DNA of 64,000 nt, from positions 106,914,583 to 106,978,582 of the forward strand of contig OY744532.1 of NCBI GenBank assembly GCA_963556195.1, read 5' to 3'. Positions 58,800 through 64,000 of this stretch are shown here, one piece after another. The translations under genes were made by a program, and so were the position numbers. Source of the DNA: Sepiola atlantica (taxonomy: Eukaryota > Mollusca > Cephalopoda > Sepiida > Sepiolidae). The notes beneath the pieces are model-generated. The model was not told the origin of the DNA. It made no database searches and saw only the letters and a list, made by a program, of their open reading frames with translations. Position 1 is the stretch's first letter; every line of letters begins with the position of its first letter.

Positions 58800-59360
58800 C
58801 GGATAAAGCCACCACCCCCACCTCACCCACCCAAGTATTTGGGAATTAGGAATAACTTGAAGCAAGCCTAACCGCAACTCTTTCGCTCCGGCTTTGAATG
58901 CGTTCCATTTTCTAACCAATCCAAAGCAAGGATAGGAGATGCTTAAATCCTTTCAAAACACAAACTGGCTTTTAAAATCAAAGGGAACGAATCCCATGAA
59001 ATGGTAAAACAAATCATTTCATAGTATCACGTACATATCAGCCACATTTAGGATTCTGTACACGTTTTCGCCTGCTCGCTATCGATTCGCAATATTCTCT
59101 GCTTAACATACTTGAAGCAAAACTTTTAAATAATAAACATTTCAGTTTTGTAAACACGAAACAAACACTTTCGCATTTATTCATGTAGAGAGATGAACAT
59201 TAATATTTTGGTCATTTTTATATAAATTTATCTATCCTTTAAATATGATCGTAACGAAAAGAAAAGATAGAAGAAATCAATAAGTCAGTTCCTCCAAAGA
59301 ATGGGCCAGAAAAGAACACAATTGTTGTGCATAAACAACCGACCTTCAATCATAACAAAG
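58800..59360. other. Sequence without recognised features
   Basis: Nothing recognised. Confidence 0.6.
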
Positions 59361-59364
59361 AGAA

Positions 59365-60060
59365 TTAGTAAAAGAGAGAAACTGTAAAAGAGGGGAACGG
59401 TAAAAGAGAGAAACTGTAAAAGAGGGGAACGGTAAAAGAAAGGAACGATAAAAGAGGGGGACAGTAAAAGAGGGGAACGGTTAAAGAGGGGAACGGTAAA
59501 AGAGAGAAACGGTAACAGAGAGAAACGGTAAAAAAGGGGAACGGTAAAAGAGGGGAACGGTAAAAGAGAGAAACTGTAAAAGAGGGGAACGGTAAAGGAA
59601 AGGAACGGTAAAAATAACAGAAACGGGAAGAGAGAAACAGTAAAAAATCGGAATGGAAAGAAAGAAACGGTAAAAAGAGAAGAATGGAAAGAAAGAAACG
59701 GTAAAAGTGAGAAGTGGTAAAAGAAAAACGGTAAATAGCGAGAAACGGTAAAAGGGAAAAAGGGAAAAAAGAAACGGTAAAAAGAAGAACGGGAAGAAAG
59801 AAACGGTAAAAGTGAGAAGTGGTAAAAGAAAAACGGTAAATAGCGTGAAACGGTAAAAGAGCGGAAGGGGAAAAATAAACAGTAAACGAGAGCATCTGAA
59901 CAGAAAGAACGTGGTAAAAGAGAAGAAACGGAAAGAGAGACACGGTATAAAAAAGAAACGGTAAAAGAAAACCGGTAAAAGACAACCAGTAAAAGAGATG
60001 ACTGGAAAAAGAGAAACGATAAAAAAGGCGAAGCGGGAAGAGAGAAACTTTAAACGAGTC
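59365..60060. repeat. ~15-bp purine-rich minisatellite
   Basis: About 45 diverged copies of a GTAAAAGAGGGGAAC / GTAAAAGAGAGAAAC unit over 700 bases. The 234- and 198-codon minus-strand frames (FTVSLFYRS repeats) follow from the 15-base period and are not genes. A ~120-base segment (59680-59740 against 59800-59860) is internally duplicated. Confidence 0.9.
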
Positions 60061-60479
60061 GCTAAACATTTTTCCACTTAATAAAACAATATTCCTAAAA
60101 AGAATTATTTGTTATAATAAAATCAAAATAATTTTTAATTAAAAAAAACAATAACGAAGCATAGTTAATTAATAAAGTGTATTTTAGCACAGCAATATGC
60201 AAATTAGTTAACTTTACTACTGAGATCACAGTACAGTAAAACTCTTACGCTATGAACTTTTGATCTGCTCATAGCGTAGGATTGGCCATAGCGTAGGATA
60301 AATTAGATGAAATTGAAAAAAACTTTGTTTATTAAAGAATATAGAAAAGGAGTATGGGTTGGCCAGTTATAGTAATATTTTATGAAGATAATTCAAAAAA
60401 AACTATGTGTAAATGTTACACAATCAGTGGTAAAATCTCATTCTGATTTATTAAGGTTTTCTCCTCGATAATAGATAAC

Positions 60480-60900
60480 TCCTAAATGATTAGAACCCGA
60501 TTTCAAGCGAACAAAAATGGCAGCAGTGGCGAGAAACAAATCCAGCAGATGTGATTGGTTGATGAGATCCTTTTAACCAATCAGAAACAGTCGCCGTGGG
60601 AGCCGGGCACCTGTCAAGATTTTCTATACAAACGAAACCCCAAGCACACCCAGAGCAGAAGGAGACAAAACCACAGCTCACCAGGTGAACCCTTGCTACT
60701 CAAACACTAGTGAACAACTCAAATTAACCCTGCCCGTGTGGCCAAGTGTTTTCCACAATCAAGACAATCCACATTCATTTATATCATAGCAAGAAATATT
60801 TCTTCATCTGCACTCGCCAATTGAAACTCAACTATAAACAATGGTTAATCCACAAATCCGTTATCTTCATAGAAGAATTATTGTACTGGAATCCGGTAAG
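60480..60900 (+). promoter_or_regulatory. Possible promoter-like segment with paired CCAAT boxes
   Basis: GATTGGTTGATG (60551) and AACCAATCAGAAAC (60576) are an inverted and a direct CCAAT box, in a GC-richer island (60490-60680) unlike its surroundings. About 300 bases downstream CCGGTAAGA (60894) could be a splice donor, and TTTGACAGGT (about 60998) an acceptor, ahead of the zinc-finger relic. Speculative. Confidence 0.3.
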
Positions 60901-61123
60901 ACCAAGAGACCAAAAGAAAGATATACTATAATATAATTAACTGGTCAATTGGGGAGAGGAAAAGTAATGTTCTTAAATTTTTTACCAACTCAACGTTTGA
61001 CAGGTACAGAAGAACTTTGATGGAATATTCGAATATCAATGTATCTCATATAGAGATCTAGTGTTAGCTCCAGGAAGGGTCCCCTTGATTTCTGAGAACT
61101 TCAACTGAAGTAAAATTAAACAA

Positions 61124-61213
61124 AGTGAGAAACCATATGCTTGCACAGTTTGTGAAACTGCATTTTCTCATAAGTTAAAACTGAAAAGACATATGCGAAG
61201 ACCCAACGTATAG
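61124..61213 (+). pseudogene. C2H2 zinc-finger relic
   Basis: Reads SEKPYACTVCETAFSHKLKL then KRHMRRPNV and a stop, the pattern of a single finger plus linker (CX2CX12H). The second zinc-binding His is replaced by Pro in the HMRTHTGEKP region, and the linker Glu is a stop codon. Large C2H2 expansions are known in octopus genomes, so a dead fragment is unsurprising. No further fingers found. Confidence 0.65.
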
Positions 61214-61275
61214 AAACCATTAAAATTTGAAAATGCGTATTTTTATAAAATACACACAGATGATATAAAGGATAG

Positions 61276-61387
<112 letters not shown>

Positions 61388-61506
61388 AAGATGAGAATAA
61401 AAAATTGTAAAGATATTCATTAAAACATCAGAAGTTCAAAGCAAGGAGTTTCATATATGGCATCACAGAACAAAATCGCATTACGTTAAGATTTTTAAAT
61501 GTTACT

Positions 61507-61507
<1 letters not shown>

Positions 61508-61562
<55 letters not shown>
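61508..61562. repeat. (CA)n(TA)n microsatellite
   Basis: Compound tract. The preceding 61385-61480 is a scrap of the hammerhead repeat family at 45272 without the ribozyme core. Confidence 0.9.
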
Positions 61563-61564
<2 letters not shown>

Positions 61565-61599
61565 CATAAATAAGCTGATTTTGGGATTTTGTGTTGTTT

Positions 61600-62370
61600 G
61601 TATTATATTTAACTGGCTTTGCAAACTCGCTTTTCCTGATTCAAGCGATTTAATCCTAGCTTAATGGATGACTCAGCCGTTGAGTCACCCACTGATTTAA
61701 CATCGATTTGACGACGTTGGAAATTTAAATATATGAAAGTTTAACAATAAACATGTTCAGAAAATATTTTGAATTTAGTCACGTGACCCTTACGGACAGT
61801 AATTTGCTTCATTTCACAAAATCAAAGCATAAAGAACTGACTCGTTGACTTAAAGGTGTCTAGCTTATTAAAGCTATGACTGAAACATGTTCTGAATGTG
61901 TAGCCAAACTATGTTTGTATAAATAAAACTTTTTTTATTATAAGTAATTAGCTCTATTTATTATTGAGCACTATTATATAAACACAGTAAAGATTATTCG
62001 GAGTTTTTACCTGTTAATACAAACTTTACTAATATGTATATAAGTTAATTTTCCTCGGTAAAATTGGTGGAAAGAAAACTATCAGAGGGCTCGATTAGTA
62101 AAATATAATTTTCTAAAAAATTTAACTTTAAAATAAGAGTGTAATATTTTCTTCACAACTATGATTGCGACCAGTCGGCAAGGTTTGAACACTCGCTGAC
62201 TAAAAACCAATGGTATCATTTTGTTTTCAATTGACCTTCTGTGACCCCATATATTACTCAATATATATATAAAGTTAGGTATGTTTATATGTTCATAAAT
62301 TTATTATATGTACAAGAATTGTAAACAAATTAACCGATCATTAAGAATTTTGTAACACAGTTTCTAGGCG
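61600..62370. other. AT-rich sequence with repeat scraps
   Basis: 61865-61935 (GCTATGACTGAAACATG...GTTTGTATAAATAA) resembles 53480-53550 and looks like a decayed SINE tail. 62165-62215 resembles the tRNA-like scrap at 31500. No gene seen. Confidence 0.45.
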
Positions 62371-62379
62371 TAAAGGGTA

Positions 62380-62760
62380 CCAATGCTAGCTATATTTAGT
62401 TTCATGCAAAGAGGGAAAAAGAAAGAGTGTAAGCCCCTCATAAAAATTCAGATACTTCCGATTTTTGTGAAAGCCATCAATTAATAAGTATTCCCAATTT
62501 TCTTTTTGGTATTTTTAAGGGTTTTTAGAACATAATATGGACGCAACTTCATATATAATTCAATTTATATATATGAAATTTGCATTGACTTCGATCCATA
62601 GTCATTGGACTCCAATGAAGCCAGATTATCTGAATTTAAATTTATTTTCAAGACCCTTTAAGCCTTAAATTCTAGCTATTTTTTAGAATTACAAAACATG
62701 TAATGAATTTGGATAAAAATTAAAATAAGGATTCTAGACATAAGGTTTAGTATCAGTATA
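62380..62760. repeat. Unclassified dispersed repeat paired with 36640-37072
   Basis: Same block order as 36640-37072, again ahead of a (TA)n tract. Confidence 0.65.
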
Positions 62761-62872
62761 TCTTGATTTTTATCTTCGTAAATTGACATAAAAGTGATGG
62801 AAAACTGTTCCGTTTAGGGAATTCATTTTACCCGTCTTGCAATCAGGTCTTTTAGTATATATTTTAAGTAAG

Positions 62873-62873
<1 letters not shown>

Positions 62874-62946
<73 letters not shown>
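62874..62946. repeat. (TA)n microsatellite
   Basis: TA tract; another lies at 63072-63103. Confidence 0.95.
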
Positions 62947-62951
<5 letters not shown>

Positions 62952-63068
62952 TTATATATATTAATTAAGTTCAAATATTAACTAAATGAACAAAACATTA
63001 TTTTTCAAAAATGCTCAATATATATTAGAGCTTTTATATTAAAATAAACATAGTTGGAGTAGGAGGAG

Positions 63069-63103
<35 letters not shown>

Positions 63104-63107
<4 letters not shown>

Positions 63108-64000
63108 AATGGTGTATATGTATATACATGTATGTATGGTTTATGTATGTTATATATGTATATATAACGGTATCTATACATATATACATATGTAGTGAGG
63201 TATATGTATGTATTTATGTGTGTATGTGTTCATGTATTGGTATGTGTGTGTGTTTATCTATTTATATGTATGTGTATATATATTTGTGTGTATATACGCG
63301 TGTGTATATATGTATACATGCGTGGATGTGTATAATTGGATGTAGATACATGCGTATGTATGGATATGGATACTTGAACTAATATCTTATATGTATGGGT
63401 ATGTTTATACAGGTGTAAAAGTTGTATATTTCTATTTTTATATTTATCTCGTGTGTACGTATGCGTAAGTTAATGGGCATATTTATATGCCGATGTGTCT
63501 ATTTATATTTGTACTGTACGAACATGTTCATGTATATGTGTGGGTAGGTATGTTATATAAACATCGGTATATGGTATATATGTGTGTATATGTGTATATC
63601 TGTATATAGATATATGCGTATATATTTGTGTTTGTTATGTTTATATATTTTTATATCTGTAAATATATATGTGTGTTTATATATTTTATGTGTGTACTTG
63701 TGTATCTATTAATTTGTGTGCACGTGTGTATTTTATATTAAGACCAGATATTTATGTTTTAAAATGTATATATGTGTATATATGAGTATATATGTGTACG
63801 GATATATGCGTATATATATGTTGTTTTTATATATGTATGTATATGTATATATATACATATGTATATATGTGTTTATGTATGTACTTGTATATCTATTAAT
63901 TTGTGTGCACGTGTGTATTTTATATATTGAACAGATATGTATGCTGGAAAATGAATATATGTGTATATATGTGTATATCCGTGTATACATATTTGTGTAT
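63104..64000. repeat. TA/TG-rich degenerate simple sequence
   Basis: About 900 bases of TATATGTG, TGTGTATA and TATGTATG. Segments containing GTGTGCACGTGTGTATTTTA recur about 190 bases apart (63716 and 63904). CIYVCM and YIYTYIH frames are artefacts. Confidence 0.9.

Noticed and set aside
59365..60077. 234- and 198-codon FTVSLFYRS-type proteins
   Set aside because: The period is that of the 15-bp minisatellite; no sequence outside the repeat is included.

Overview
This window looks like intergenic DNA from a large, repeat-rich metazoan genome, most likely a cephalopod and probably an octopus. The evidence is the very long (TA)n, (CA)n, (CT)n and (GATA)n microsatellites, several tRNA-derived SINEs, 5S-rRNA-like SINEs, CR1/Jockey-type and Penelope-like retroelement fragments, and a C2H2 zinc-finger relic. 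The species call is inference. I see no intact host protein-coding gene and no tRNA or rRNA gene. Almost every long open frame is a microsatellite shadow (IY, LS, CV or RE repeats) or a piece of a broken mobile element.

Layout. 0-4.7 kb: SINEs and hammerhead-bearing repeats between (TA)n tracts. 5.2-9.2 kb: a decayed Ty3/gypsy-type LTR retrotransposon on the minus strand (Gag zinc knuckles, DTG protease, RT and integrase scraps) between CT-rich direct repeats. 9.3-11.8 kb: a nearly end-to-end but broken P-superfamily DNA transposon (THAP domain, long terminal inverted repeats, degenerate 8-bp target duplication). 13.8-14.1 kb: a SINE. 15.8-21.9 kb: four CR1/Jockey-like 3' fragments, one fused to a Penelope-like RT fragment. 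24.0-25.7 kb: a 14-bp minisatellite with a 350-bp higher-order period. 26.0-26.5 kb: another CR1 fragment. 27.4-29.8 kb: a head-to-head pair of ~298-bp tandem arrays. 29.8-31.3 kb: a Penelope-like 5' end joined to a CR1-like RT split by a CT microsatellite. 32.0-34.8 kb: a foldback-like element. 34.8-35.4 kb: tandem 5S-like SINEs. 35.5-39.9 kb: Penelope-type repeats, hammerheads and a 60-bp perfect palindrome. 43.9-45.3 kb: a complete mariner-type transposon with a single frameshift. 46.4-47.6 kb: telomere-like and 26-bp repeats. 47.8-49.3 kb: the best Penelope-like element. 51-53.3 kb: an internally deleted non-LTR element ending in (ATT)n, next to a second Penelope-like RT. 55-64 kb: more RT debris, minisatellites, a small MITE candidate, a zinc-finger relic and TA/TG simple sequence.

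The most interesting theme is RNA-based. At least nine sites read as hammerhead self-cleaving ribozymes, with core CUGANGA, a stem-II hairpin, GAAA, a short stem III, a cleavable UH and complementary stem-I arms. Some sit in tRNA-SINE tails beside Pol III boxes A and B. Others sit in the 5' region of Penelope-like elements, and those 5' regions repeatedly abut (TA)n tracts. Hammerheads in Penelope-like elements and in Pol III-boxed SINE-like repeats are known from other animals. The density, sequence diversity and (TA)n association seen here deserve a proper search. Everything was read by eye, so boundaries of decayed elements are approximate.
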